Source: Halisarca cf. caerulea
Lineage: Eukaryota > Porifera > Demospongiae > Chondrillida > Halisarcidae
Direction of reading: 5' to 3'
DNA: 64,000 nt
NCBI GenBank assembly: GCA_963170055.1
Contig: CAUJGJ010000188.1
Location: 800,171 to 864,170, forward strand
Shown here: positions 47,122 through 59,100 of the stretch, in pieces
How positions within the stretch are numbered: the stretch's first letter is position 1
Layout of the letters: each line of letters begins with the position of its first letter
The notes under the pieces: model-generated
The model's input: only the letters and a program-made list of their open reading frames with translations
What the model was told of the DNA's origin: nothing
Databases searched by the model: none
Program-made: the position numbers and the translations under genes

Positions 47122-48354
47122 CAAATGGAAAAAATCGAATCTCATGAGCCATAGTCGGAATCTCAGAACTCTGGGCGAAACTGCATCCAGATGCTTAGTG
47201 CTGAGAAGTGGTACCAATGGTTTGTGGTCTGTTTCAATGGTGATCTGTTTTCCCAGTATGTAGTCAGAAAAATCGTTCACATGCCCACGTTGTGGCAAGG
47301 GCTTCCTTCTCGATTTGCGCATACCTGGTTTCGGTTTCCGTCAGGGATCTTGATGCATACGCAACTGGTCTCCACTGCTTGGTGGGATTCTGCTGTAGTA
47401 GGATAGCACCAAGGCCATACGCTGAAGCGTCTGCTGATATCTTATTTGGGACCATGGGGTCATACAGGGCGAGAACATGGGGTTTGGTCAAGACATCTTT
47501 GATGTGCCGGAAGGCTTCCTCTTGACTTGGTCCCCAAGTCCAAACACGATTCTTGGTAAGAAGTTCTCTCAGGGGTTGAGAGAGTTTCGCAAGGTCTGAT
47601 GTGAATTTCCCTAACTGGTTCACCATTCCCATGAATCGACGTAGTTCCGTGACTGTAGTGGGTGGTGACATGTTGACGATAGCTGCTACCTTGCTGGGGT
47701 CTGGGGAAACTAATTCTGCGCTGACTACATAGCCTAGAAATTTGATGCTGGTGCAGTTAAACTTGCACTTCTCTTTATTCAAGGTAACGCCAGCTGACTC
47801 AATGCGTCGTAAGGTGGCTTGTAAACGCTGGTTGTGCTCCTCTTGATTGTGACCATAATATTATGATGTCGTCCATGAGACATAGCACTCCTACCTGGCC
47901 TTCAAGGATTTCACTCATCCTTTTTTGGAAATGCTCTGGGGCACTAGTACTGGAAATTCCAAATGGCATTTTGTTGAAACAAAAGCGACCATATGGTGTA
48001 ATGAAGGTGGTGAGGGGGCGAGATGATTTATCTAGAGGAATCTGCCAAAATCCACTATTGGCATCTGAAGATTCGGGCACCTGACAGTTGTCCCAGGATA
48101 TTGTCAACGGTGGGTAGAGGGTGGACCTCCCAAAGAACGTTGGCATTCAGTGGTTTGAGGTCTACACAGATACGTACTGATCCGTCTGACTTAGGCACGG
48201 CTACCATGCCTGCACACCATGGAGTAGGCTCATCCATTTTGGAGATCACCCCCAGTCCTTCCATGCGTTCTAGCTCTGCCTTGACCTTTGGACGCATGGG
48301 CAGTGGTACATTGCGGGGTGTGTGGAGGGCAAATGGAGTGGCATCAGGCTTCAA
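47122..48354 (-). pseudogene. Retrotransposon reverse transcriptase and RNase H
   Basis: Reverse transcriptase blocks in leftward order: NVPLPMRPKVKAELERMEGL, GMVAVPKSDGSVRICVDLKP, SDANSGFWQIPLDKSSRPLT, FITPYGRFCFNKMPFGISS and the catalytic LMDDII. Then [20 protein letters not shown] and the RNase H part ([50 protein letters not shown]). At least two frame breaks separate the blocks (near 48060 and 47800). It ends abruptly in FHLPHKLYREAIV, where RNase H meets LTR sequence. Confidence 0.88.
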
Positions 48355-48487
48355 ATGAATGTGGAAATCACCCTGAAGTGTGCCAAGGCCATTAAAACCT
48401 TGGGATATGCTAAAGTGATGTCTTCCTGCGATGGAGTGACTTCCTGGATAAACTTTAAGATGTTGAGGGCTTGGATTGCAGGAAGTC

Positions 48488-48877
48488 CTAATAGATTCCG
48501 TTCCAAATCTGGCATGACATAGACAGTTTGTCTGGAACTCTTGTCCTGGTGGGTGAGAGCATAGATAATATAAAACGTTTTATATTATCTATATGGTGAG
48601 AGTGACCTCTGTCATGCCCAGGGTAGTCAATGGCTTTCTGTCTGAGCCTCTGAGTGATTTGGAGGGCTTCTGCAGCTTTGATGATTCTGAGATGAGGTTG
48701 TAAGTTGATGCATGGGGTGATGGCTGTGACCTCAGTTCCAGTGTCTACTTTGAAGTTAACCGCCATGCCATTGATTGAAATGGATAGGCAGAGGCAGTTG
48801 TTTGTAGAGCTTCTCAAAGTGCTAAGGTAGACAAAATCCTGATCCTCGGAAGTGATGTCAGCTACTAGCTTGTCCGG
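48488..48877 (-). pseudogene. Retropepsin-like protease segment
   Basis: Frame contains SISINGMAVNFKVDTGTEVT followed by AITP. The VDTGTEV block is the aspartic protease active site (usual form DTGAxx). It lies between the zinc-knuckle region and the reverse transcriptase, as expected. A 32-bp palindrome (48563-48594) is inserted downstream of it. Confidence 0.75.
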
Positions 48878-48949
48878 GTAGCCAGACCCATGCTCACTGT
48901 GACTGATGTCACCGGTGACGTTAGTCACGGCGAGCATGGGTCTGGCTAC
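48878..48949. repeat. Near-perfect palindrome inside the retrotransposon
   Basis: Arms 48878-48913 and 48914-48949 are reverse complements with a few mismatches and no loop (outer GTAGCCAGACCCATGCTCAC, centre CACCGGTG). It separates the gag zinc knuckles from the protease and interrupts the reading frame, so it is likely an insertion into the retroelement. Confidence 0.85.
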
Positions 48950-49700
48950 GCGGGACTATGTTGCTTTTGCTGTGGCATTGATTGCTGTAGTGACCCTTCT
49001 TGTTGCATCTATGACATGTGGCATCCTTTGCCGGGCACTGTAGACGGTTGTGAGGTTCTCGTCCGCAGTGTGTACACTTCATTGGTGTTGCAGATGTTTT
49101 CTTGTTGACGTGTGGTTTTGTTCCATATGTTGAGTATTTCTTGGGAATTGGCTTGCGACAAACTGCTACCAGAGTCTTGTCCTCTGTTGGCTGTTTCAAG
49201 ATTTGCGCTTGTTCATGCACTGCTTCCCTTTGACGTACAGTACTTGTGTTTTTGCCTTTTCTAAAGTGAGATCTGGATCCATTTGAAGTTTCTCAGATAG
49301 GGCTCTGTCGCATATCCCTACTACGATTCTGTCCCGTATCATTTCATCCTTGAGGTCGCCATATGCGCAATCCTCAGCCAAGTTATACAGGCTAGTGATA
49401 AATTGTTCAGCTGATTCTGTGTTCCCTTGACACCTTCTGCTGAACTTGGTTCTTTCGAAGATCACATTCTTTCTCACTCTGAAAAATTGATCAAACTTGT
49501 CTAGTACTGTTTCGAATACTTTTCTTTCATCTGTTGTGATGTTGGTGGAGCGTAGAATGTCTTCCGCTTCATCTCCTATGCTATATAGCAATGCACTGAC
49601 TTGTCTCTCATTGCTCTCTGTAGACAGTCCGGATGCGAGCCTGAACTGTTGGAACCTTCACTTCCATCGTGGCCATTCATCAGGGTTCTTGAAATCGAAT
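48950..49700 (-). pseudogene. Retrotransposon gag with zinc knuckles
   Basis: Leftward, 49591-49220 gives a capsid-like helical segment (FETVLDKFDQFFRVRKNVIF, ERTKFSRRCQGNTESAEQFI, TSLYNLAEDCAYGDLKDEMI) typical of gypsy gag. After a frame shift near 49215 come two CCHC-type knuckles: CTHCGREPHNRLQC and CHRCNKKGHYSNQC. The N-terminal part extends to about 49730 in another frame. Confidence 0.85.
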
Positions 49701-49728
49701 GAGTTGGGGGGCTGTAGACGTACACTAG

Positions 49729-49748
49729 CCATCCCACTTCTGACACCA
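49729..49748 (-). other. Primer-binding site
   Basis: On the minus strand, TGGTGTCAGAAGTGGGATGG starts directly after the LTR end. This position and the TGGxxxCAGAAGTGGG form are typical of gypsy elements. Confidence 0.75.
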
Positions 49749-50009
49749 TGTAGAATTATTGGATATACTATAGCTTCACGATAGAGCTTGTGAGACTGTA
49801 CTTGTTCAGTAGTCAATAATTACCATTAACAAAGCACATGCAACTGCCACTAGACTAGATACAAGACTGACTGATACAGAAGTAGCATGCAGTATAAGTA
49901 CATGATACAATCAATTAGTAACAACAGACATTACACAATGATACTATATTAAGCACAACAGTTACAGTCTAACTAATACTTAATAAGTAGTTAACTGCTT
50001 TATGCCACA
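49749..50009 (-). repeat. 5' LTR, 261 bp
   Basis: Bounded by TG and CA ends (plus-strand TGTAGA at 49749 and GCCACA at 50009) and followed by the target duplication TGTAC. Its 46-bp end recurs at 47075-47120. Confidence 0.8.
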
Positions 50010-50355
50010 TGTACTGCATGCAGCCGGCCAGGGCTGCTGTGGGCATGCATGCATGCACATGCTTATTATACAAGAAATGTAAGGATTGATCAACTATTGG
50101 GTGTGTATATAATTTATTGCTAACAAATTATGGACTAGTAGTAAGTATTGCAATTATTATATATCTTTTCAATCTCCATACATTCATGTTATCACTTATA
50201 AATTGAATTAGCACAGAAGTGTGAGAAAGAAAACTCACATGATTAGAAAATAATTCTACTACAACCTGTTAGATAGGCCAGGGCCAAAGTTTCATATTAC
50301 CTATTATACTAGAAGTAACAATAATTATTATGTTGATTGATCTGTTCCATGCATG

Positions 50356-53300
50356 CTATTCTTCAGAACACAGTATGTTAAGTTCTTTATTGACAGCTGC
50401 TGTGACATTCAATGGAGCAAATCCCACAGGAGACTTTCTCCTTCGCTTGATTTTTGCTGAAACTCCATAGTGATCAGAGAAAGTGCTCTGTTCTTCATCG
50501 AATATTCGCTATAAAAGAAATAATATCATAATTTGTTGTAAGTAGTATATGTAGTTCCAGATTTTGTCTGCACATGCATTTGTGTTTGTGCACATGATAA
50601 TATGTGTATGGCATTGCATTTATATAAGTGTGTGCATGTGGACATTACATTCAGTGCAATTAACATGCAGGAATACATATAATCTCTCCACAATGCATGC
50701 ACCAGGAAGCTCAGTGTACATGGCATATGAACAATGCCAGCATGCATGAGCAGGGAACTCTCTTCAATTTGCCAACGATTCATGCACCTGCATAGCTATC
50801 ACTGTCTCGCAGCAAACAGTTGATGTGGTTGTACCTGATGCACACATATTCCTTCATACTCATTTGTTACTAACTCAATCTTTCAAATTTTCCAAAACAA
50901 ACTATAGTGGATGGATGAGACTTATACACACACTTCTCATAATAAATTGCTCTAAAGGAAATTTTCTACCATCAAACGGACTGGTAATTGGCAAGATCTA
51001 ATAAACATAAAGCATTGTCACTTCATGGGCACCCATACATCAGGACTAACTGTATTTTTGCTAAAAATATCAATACGATAGAATATTGACTGATACATGT
51101 TCATGCTACTGTCCTAAATGAAGTTGGCCACAAACTGTGATAAATGTGTGTCATGACATGTCAGGTCTGTACATAAGCCATACAAGTGGTTAAATGTATA
51201 GCCATGTACAGATAATAGTAATATATAGATATACAATTAGCATATGAACATGGCATTGAGAACAACAGTACAAAAGGTCATACCTTAACTTTCTTAACCC
51301 TCCGTACTAGGGAAGCTGGAACAAATACATGATCAATCATTGCCCCAATGACTGCCGTATTTAGAGGATTCTCAGGACAGTAGGTGCATTGCCCATTGAA
51401 GAGTGCATTTACACTGACCAGTCCTCTAGCATTCATGAGTCCGTAATGGTAAGGAGCATACCATGTGAGGTTATACATGGCTGGACCATGATTGAAGTCA
51501 CCAACAACCACTAGACTGGGATGACTCCCCACTTCTTCGAGTAATTTTGTAACCTCATAATGTTGCATTCCTTCCCATGTTGTGGAGCGATCAGGTCCAT
51601 CTTAAAGAACAAGATAGTACATAATCTGCTGCAAGAGTTTGCATGGATATATATTGAATTGAAGCCAAGATTTGACTCAAAACTTAATCCATTGTCTATT
51701 GCATGCATTGTATTTAACAGTTGGTGTATTCTTATGCTATGATATTGTATGCTATCATTGATAATGATTGATTGTGATGTACATGGATACAGGGAATAGC
51801 ATCTGGAGGGAACAATAGGGAGTGGTTAGAATTTGAATAGCTATAGTGTGTGGATTGGCAAACTAAATGCAGTGTAGCCAGGATACTGTAGGCCAACCAT
51901 GTAAACTCTACGCCCTACATATATAGCCATGGCAGCTAGCGTGCACATTTTAGCACTCTCGTACATTGAAATGTGCATTTTTTTCCTTACTAAGGTGTAA
52001 CTTTAGGAATTTTCAGCCAAAAGTCTGTGTATATGAAACTTAACACATCTTTTGGCCTGCACAGAACTTTATTGCCAAAACCCTACAAAGGACCACTCTA
52101 CTTATTCCTTACAGTATGGCACTTGTCCATCTTGCTCGGTAAAAACAGGAGTCAGATGTGTGCAAAGTACCCGCATCCCCTTGACCTGGACAGAATAGAC
52201 AACAATAATTATGGTCGAAATACAGGAATAGAATTAGTCCTTTTTCTTCAGTAGTCAACCATGCATGTCTAAGTTCAAATAACTTAGGTATCTATCACCA
52301 TCTAATATCTCAGGGTTCTACCCAGTGGGGGGGGGGGGGGGGGAAGCTTCCACCCCAAACTCTCCAGCTTCCCCCCCCCCCCCAAAAAAAAGTTCCAGAT
52401 GCAGTGCAAATTACTAAAGAGAAGGCCCCACTTGAGTGTCAACCTTGAATGGTCAAAAATGGCCTGAAATACCACCTTATATAACCTAAAAACTCACATT
52501 TTCCCTGGGACCATACCCCACATACCCTCTAGTTATAAAGCCCTACGATACCACATTTATTACTACACTGCATGCGATATACGCTATTGGGCATGTGATT
52601 ATTATCCTGAAAAAAGCATGCTACATAGATACAATACATGCATTAATATTAACTACGATAATGTCTTGCATGGCCGGTAAGCACCATGATACTGAAGATT
52701 CCCCCCAAAAAATTCGTCCTAGATAGATTAGTTTGATTGTTGAATTGTGTACAGAAAAAAAATTAACTATTTAGACTGTGACACTCACGTTGGCTGATAG
52801 GTATCCTCTCTGGACAGGTTCCTTTAGCGCGGAGGATTCTACATAATACTGAATACTAGCATTAGTAAGTTTGTATTTACTCAGCAAAAGAAGACCAGAT
52901 GCTTCTTGAAATTCATTGACTGATACATTTGATAAGCATGGAACAAATGGGTTAGTGACATTAGGCGCATTTGCATAGTACGATACACAGCTCACGCAGG
53001 CTTGTGACAAAGCAGATATTTCACTCTTGCACCGCCTTTGCCCACAAAGAAGTACTTCCACTGGACGCTGTACATGCTGGCATTGAGCTGAAAAGCACTG
53101 AAGATATACTCTGGCCAGGGCTGCATTACATGCTGGGTAAACACTTGGGACTGAATTTGCATTAAAATCTGGAACACTGTACTTATACCGTTGACTAACA
53201 CCTCTCACAATATCCTCTTTGTCACTTCGCTTCAGGACTTCTTGCAAGCACAAAACATCAGGTAAGTCAATAGATGGGGCTGTTGTGTTATTCAGCTGCA

Positions 53301-53559
53301 AAACATTTAAGTTCAATTCACTTCGAATTTACATATAATATCTCGATAATATCCACACGTAAACCAGGGAAAGAGGCAATGCTAAGGTACAGTGATGTGC
53401 AATAACCTTGCTGATGATTGCTGCCTTTCTCTCCTGAAAGAGAGGTAAATAAGGAACCGAAAGAAAAGTGTTGTAGGTACCGACAGTGAGCGATTTGAGC
53501 GATTCAGCGGATTCTAATAGCACCAGTAGGCTACAGAATATAAGCAAGCGTGAGTACAT
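50356..53559 (-). CDS. Secreted endonuclease/exonuclease/phosphatase-fold protein
   Basis: Metal-dependent phosphodiesterase fold shared by DNase I and neutral sphingomyelinases. Exons: 53407-53559 (start), 52789-53295, 51284-51600, 50356-50508 (stop). The N-terminus SRLLIFCSLLVLLESAESLK is a signal peptide, followed by LTVGTYNTFL (first fold strand with catalytic Asn), LPDVLCLQEV (metal-binding Glu), SLVVVGDFNHGP (catalytic Asp/Asn), AMIDHVFVP and TFSDHYGVSA (catalytic Asp-His). Many Cys and Asn-x-Ser/Thr sites fit secretion. The phase does not match between 52789-53295 and 51284-51600, and the expected THL-type histidine motif is missing, so one exon in 51601-52788 remains unfound. Substrate cannot be told from sequence. 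Confidence 0.82.
52320..52510. repeat. Poly-G/poly-C repeat unit
   Basis: A run of about 16 G (52327-52342), a run of about 13 C (52372-52383), then sequence that is the reverse complement of about 46770-46905. It lies in an intron of the secreted phosphodiesterase gene. Confidence 0.7.
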
Positions 53560-53791
53560 ATTCTAAACCAAAAAGAAAAGGATTATACACTTCCGCCGTT
53601 GCTGTAGGGTCTATGCTTTCGCTGACTCAGCTATGATTCGATCGGCTGACTCACGAGAGAACCACGTACCACGTATATATCTATTCGGCTGTGACTCCCG
53701 ACGTTGTAAGAGTTCTCTGTCGATGTCGTGTATACTCCCGACGTTTTAACTTATGTGGCATGTACCAGTCACGAATTATAATGCCCCATTC

Positions 53792-53883
<92 letters not shown>

Positions 53884-54450
53884 GAATATAGAGAGAAATA
53901 CCATTATTAATTTCAAAGAAGGCAGTTACAATACTTAATAAACAAGAAAAAAGTTAAACATACATGCATGGTACATGATGTTACAAGACCTATATATATC
54001 ATATTGTGAAAGAACTTACTAGAATGGATGGAGGCATGCATAAAGTGAAAACTCGGACACAAGCAAGACATGAAAAACACAGACAATGAGTCGTGATAGT
54101 GTGTATGGTTGCTTGGCAAGCAGTGAGCATGAGGTAGAGTCATAGATATAATATACTTATATATGATAGAGTATTCTGAACAATAACTGTAGTTCAGAGT
54201 TTAAATCAAGAGAGAAGGTGATCTCCAATCTGTCAACTTTCTAGCCTCAAAGATTGTCCTGGAGGCTGTAATCGCTAGTGAGGCAATCTCACACAGTACT
54301 GATTTCCAGGATGAAATGGAAATGTCAGGAAGAAGCTGCTGCATGAGCTTAATGGTGTCGGGATGGTGGAAGCAACCCTTATGTGCGATGATCAATGCCG
54401 TGCGTCACTCCCGACGTTGTGAGATTCGTTGACCAATTTATAGTCACTGT
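53560..54450. other. Upstream region with (AT)n tract
   Basis: Promoter side of the secreted phosphodiesterase gene. It has an (AT)n tract of about 43 units at 53795-53881 and three copies of ACTCCCGACGTT (53693, 53733, 54406). No gene seen. Confidence 0.65.
53795..53881. repeat. (AT)n microsatellite
   Basis: About 43 uninterrupted AT units upstream of the secreted phosphodiesterase gene. Confidence 0.95.
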
Positions 54451-54529
54451 GGACTTTTGCAACATATGGCTTGCCATACGCACGTATTTTGTATTGTTGT
54501 ACAGACTAGACCATGCACTAGATTACCTA

Positions 54530-56153
54530 TAGGGGTGGGAGAGGTTTCAAGGAGGATCATTGCTAAGGCTGTGATGCATGAGTGCCGTGAGAGAGGACAT
54601 GACACGAGCTGCAGGCGCTCTGCAGGTGTGTGCAGGACAGGAAGATGGAGTTGAAGCAGCAATTCATGCTATGGATGAGCTCTTTTGCAGAGAGGATGTC
54701 GAAGGAGTCCTTCTAGCAGACGCCTCTAATGCATTCAATGTCCTCAACAGGAGTTGTGCCCTTCACAATATCCAGTTCATATGCCCCTCGAGCTCTCTAT
54801 GCAATGTTCTGAAGAACACTTATCAAGCCCCAATCCGCATGTTTATTCCTGGTGGCGGTGAGATTCTATCATCCGAAGGAACTACTCAAGGAGACCCACT
54901 CGGGATGGCAATGTACGCTCTGGCTATCAAACCTCTTAGGTATATATAGAGTTGGCATTCAATAAGCGCCCACGCCGGACAACTTTTAGGGGGACAAGAT
55001 TTGGTGTGACAGGCCCTGTTATCAACTCGCGGTCCCAAGTATGGCTCTTGTCCAAATGGGAAGAAGTCTTTTCTGATAGTAAAAGAATGTTACCTTGATG
55101 AAGCCATGCGTCTGTTTGAAGGTGCTGGCATTACCATCACTACCATCAGAGCAAGACATCTCGGAGCTGCTTTAGGGTCATCTCAATTTAAAGAGGAATA
55201 TGTCAAATTGAAAGTATCTCAGTGGTGTGACGAAATTAATTGAGAGACTCGCAAGCATTGCTTCCAGCCAGCTGCATGCTGCTTTCGCAGCTTACATCCA
55301 TGGGCAGCAGCACAAGTGGTCTTTCCTACAACATACCATAGGAAACATCAAGGATCTCTTCAGATCGCTTGAAGACAGCATAAAGAAGAAACTAATCCCA
55401 GCCATCACTGGACGGGCTCAATGCTCCAACATACAAAGAGATTTACTGTCCTTACCATCTCGGATAGGTGGTCTTGGCTTGAGCTACCCTACCAACTCTG
55501 ATGCTCAATTCCAGTCTTCTATCAAAATACCATCTCCACTAACAGAAATGATTGTGAATCAAGCTATTCATGCTCCCCTCTCTTCTACAGATAGCACCCA
55601 ACTCAAGGCAGAAGTGAAGAAACTCAAAAAGGCATAAGAAGACGAGAAACTTACATCAATACGGGAACTACTTTCCAAGAGCCAACAAAGACTCTTGGAA
55701 TGTGCAAAAGAGAAGGGAGCATCCAACTGGATCTCTGCCATCCCCCTGGAAGAATTTGATTTCCTCCTGCACAAGGGTGACTTTAGAGATGCTTTATGCT
55801 TAAGATATGGCTGGCAAATTAACAACCTACCCACCCATTGTGCCTGTGGAGAGTCAATGTCGGTTGGCCATGCCCTTTGTTGCCACAAGGGTGGATACAC
55901 CATCTGCCGCCATAATAAAGTCCGAGACCTAACTGAAGTACTACTGAGAGAAGTATGCCCTAACACCTCCATAGAACCACTCCTCCAACCACTTAGTGGA
56001 GAAAGTTTTGAGCATGGCACCAGCAGTCGTGAGGATGAGGCGAGACTGGACATAAAGGCCAATGGGTTTTGGCATGCAGGTCAGGAGGCATTGATTGACG
56101 TAAGGGTTTTTTTACCCAAATGCCACTACCTACAAGTTGAAACCCTTGTCTAG
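54530..56153 (+). pseudogene. Reverse transcriptase relic with C-terminal Cys/His motif
   Basis: Segments in order, in changing frames: GVEAAIHAMDELFCREDVEG and LLADASNAFNVLNR (RT motif A, catalytic Asp), then SSEGTTQGDPLGMAMYALAI (motif B), a break at 54944-55012, WSFLQHTIGNIKDLFRSLED, LLSLPSRIGGLGLSYPTNSD and a tail CACGESMSVGHALCCHKGGY followed by TICRHNKVRDL and EVLLREVCPN. Motif C (xxDD) is not visible and probably lay where a 66-bp repeat now sits. The Cys/His tail and GGLG motif fit a family of reverse transcriptases common in marine invertebrates. Non-functional. Confidence 0.75.
54944..55012. repeat. Second copy of the dispersed 66-bp unit
   Basis: Matches 44197-44264 with a handful of differences (shared ATAAGCGCCCACGCCGGACA). 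It interrupts the reverse-transcriptase frame after ALAIKPLR. Confidence 0.85.
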
Positions 56154-56159
56154 TGTTTA

Positions 56160-59100
56160 CAGACTGCATGAAATGGACAAGAAGAGATGCTATGGAGAAC
56201 ATGTCCGTGAAGTTGAGAGAGCAGCCTCCACCCCATTGGTGTTTGCGTGTACTGGAGGAATGGCCAGGGAGTGTACCACTTTAAGCGACTGAGTTCCATG
56301 ATTGCAGAGAGGAGAAAAATGTGGTACCATCACGTGATCAACTGGGTGAGATGTTAGATCTCTTTCCTTCTATTGAGGCAATCTATCATGGCAATCAGAG
56401 GCTCCCGATCAGGCAAAAGGACCATCAACATTCCCGCTGATTTTGCTTAATTGTGTCTAAATGTAGTTGATCCACAGTTGCTCATTTATTATTTTCCAGT
56501 TACCTTTTATTGATTGATTGATTGTTAGACCACTAGATTACTCAAATCACATAATAGCAATATAACAATTACTGATAATGATGGCTTCGCCATTCAATTT
56601 ATGGAATAAAGGGTCCTGGCAATTAAGGCAAAGCGAAGAGTTGACCCATCTGCAGTACAACATGACTATACTATACTTTATACAGGTTCAGTTACTGTCT
56701 GCTATCCGAACGGAAGCATCAAAAACTGTACGTGGACCTCCACTCGGCAAAAGGCATCTGGCTACTAGCAATCCAAAGTACTTTCTAAAATTTGGGACCC
56801 CCACCCTTCTGTCAGTCTCAAAAATCAGAGAGGAAATCAATGAGATTACTCCACTCCACCCCCACCCACCCCTACACCAACTGAAAGGGTATTGCGATGA
56901 TATAACCCATCTGAGCATGCGTAGACCTTGTCTCATCACTGTATGGCTTTGATCTCCATCACAATCCAGCCATACAAGTGTGTCTCCCTGGCTTTTGACA
57001 GAAAATGAAGTAAATTAACAAAATATCACTTTCCAGCTCTTCTCTGGGCACACTACAAATATAATTATTGATCATCCCACCAAATTTCTAGGGAAATGTG
57101 TTTCCACTTCCCCAAATTGTCTGCCTTGTGTGCTGTTTCCTCCTGAAACTGATGATAAATGAATATATAGTTAGCTGCTTTTGATGCCTGCCAAATCTGC
57201 AGAGATTAAACATAAATCCTTCACCACCTTGTTCTTCCATCTTTTCAATTCCACCTCACAGCAAATGACCGTCTATTCAACAAATCCTCATGCACTTGAA
57301 AAAGTGGCTAAATCTACCTCAATGTACAACCTTGTGCATTCTATTCCACCAAGGCAGTGTCCATCTCAAGTTCCTCCCACAGTTTATTGAAGAATCCAAA
57401 TTATCTCTATTAAACACCATCCCTCACTCCTGTGATCAAGTGGTCCCAGATCGACTGTGTTCCAGCTTTGTAGTCTCCATCCTACTTGAAGGAAGGGGAT
57501 ATCTACAACGTGACTTGATTTGAGATTTTCACCAATGTACATCTCTAGAAAAGTACAATTGCCATACAACTGCCAAAGAAATCCCCAACCCTCTCTGCAG
57601 TCTGCAAGAAGTCCATCACAAAGAAGTATTCATCCTTGTGAGAATCTCATCTCCAACAATTAGAAGTACAGCCTAAGCTACTGGATGTTCTTCCACCAAG
57701 CTCTGAGGATTACCTGGGGCAACGCCTTGTGATTGGCATACCTGAAGCTCACCTCTCCTTTTTGCTACAAGTCAGTTGCGACTGTCAACATAGCCTGTCA
57801 ATTCTTGGCATCCTGAGGATACTGCCCTAGTATAGGATGCCCCTGTGCAGCTTTCCTCATTACAACGCTCAGCATACGTATATCCTCAACTACTGCTCTG
57901 TCAGCCTCTCCCAGGGTAGGTATACCATGATTTAGTACTGGCCCAACTACTACCCATCCTAAAAGAGTTTGTTCCAATTCTTTTTCTGATCTCCCAAATC
58001 ACAGTGCAGTTGAATCCCCACCATACAACCACTGTCCCACATCCATACTCAGCAATGCAGGGTCTGCAACACAATGCCTCTCTTCTTCCACAACATTTCT
58101 AGGTTCCTCTTCTCAAATCACTGCAAGTATTTTATTTGACATGTTAAATTGCAAGGCAGTTGAGCGCATTAATGTCATGGTAATGCCATAGATGCACAAA
58201 GAGGATACTGCAAAAATTTGCACACATGTACATGCAGTCTCAGATCGATGGAGGATCTGATACATTCCATTAACTGAACATCTCAGATGCCCATTCCATG
58301 TCTTTTCCTGCCAGATATCCCATCCATTGAGATAAATGAATGCTGCACCATTGCCAACTGGCATGACAAAGGCCAATATTGATCTGCCTGTCCTGTACAC
58401 CACTTCATGCACCATATGCAACAAGCTGTTCATCGAGCCAAGCTTTATATACTATGGAATGCAATTAATTTGACCTCATCTCTAGCTACCATGTAACCAG
58501 CCAATGATCTGTATTTTGACTGCCAGAAGATATCAACATTTTTAGCCAATAGTAGTCACCAGGCAAGTGAGGAGGAGGAGGAATGGCAGGTACCACTGAC
58601 CATCCATCTCTAGCCAAGCAAAGATAAGACAGCATACAATAGGCACAGTGTATAGGAGGCATACAAGATCCATCAGTGACTATATTTCCCACAACACTAT
58701 CCCCAGCAACCCTCTCCAACCTAGCTGACCCAGTTTACTTCATCAATGACATTGTCAGATTTTTGGTGTCACTTGTGATCGAGCCTTTGGAGTTCCAAGT
58801 ATCTCATTGACAAGGCCGACAACAATGGGAACGGAGCCAGCACCACCATCACCTGTTATAGTCTACCACTTCTCAGAGGAAAGGACTGCTTGTTAGAGTA
58901 ATGCCATCTTCCTCCAAGCAGGTTACTGCATTGGGCGGACCAAAATAATTAATGCCACAATTTATATCTACAATATCACAATATATCTGTTGCAGCTAGG
59001 AGATTCTTACGTAGAATCATGGTTTCTGGGTATACAAAGCTTTTTCCTGAATAGTGTGCATTTCGTACTATAAAGCACACGCATATACTGACGTACACCA

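Larger units (their letters stand above)
47075..50009 (-). mobile_element. Ty3/gypsy-type LTR retrotransposon, internally deleted
   Basis: The element is flanked by the 5-bp target duplication TGTAC (47070-47074 and 50010-50014). Read leftward it has a 261-bp 5' LTR, a primer-binding site, gag with zinc knuckles, protease, reverse transcriptase and RNase H. It then jumps straight to the last 46 bp of a 3' LTR (47075-47120). Integrase, the polypurine tract and most of the 3' LTR are missing. Frames are broken at several points, so it cannot be autonomous. The pol order (protease, RT, RNase H) is that of the Metaviridae type. Confidence 0.88.

Noticed and set aside
56578..56952. 124-codon plus-strand frame
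   Set aside because: No motif, low-complexity Pro/His-rich end, no splice context; probably repeat-derived.
58113..58719. Two minus-strand frames of 106 and 77 codons
   Set aside because: No recognisable domains and no linking splice sites; they lie in an old repeat-rich region.
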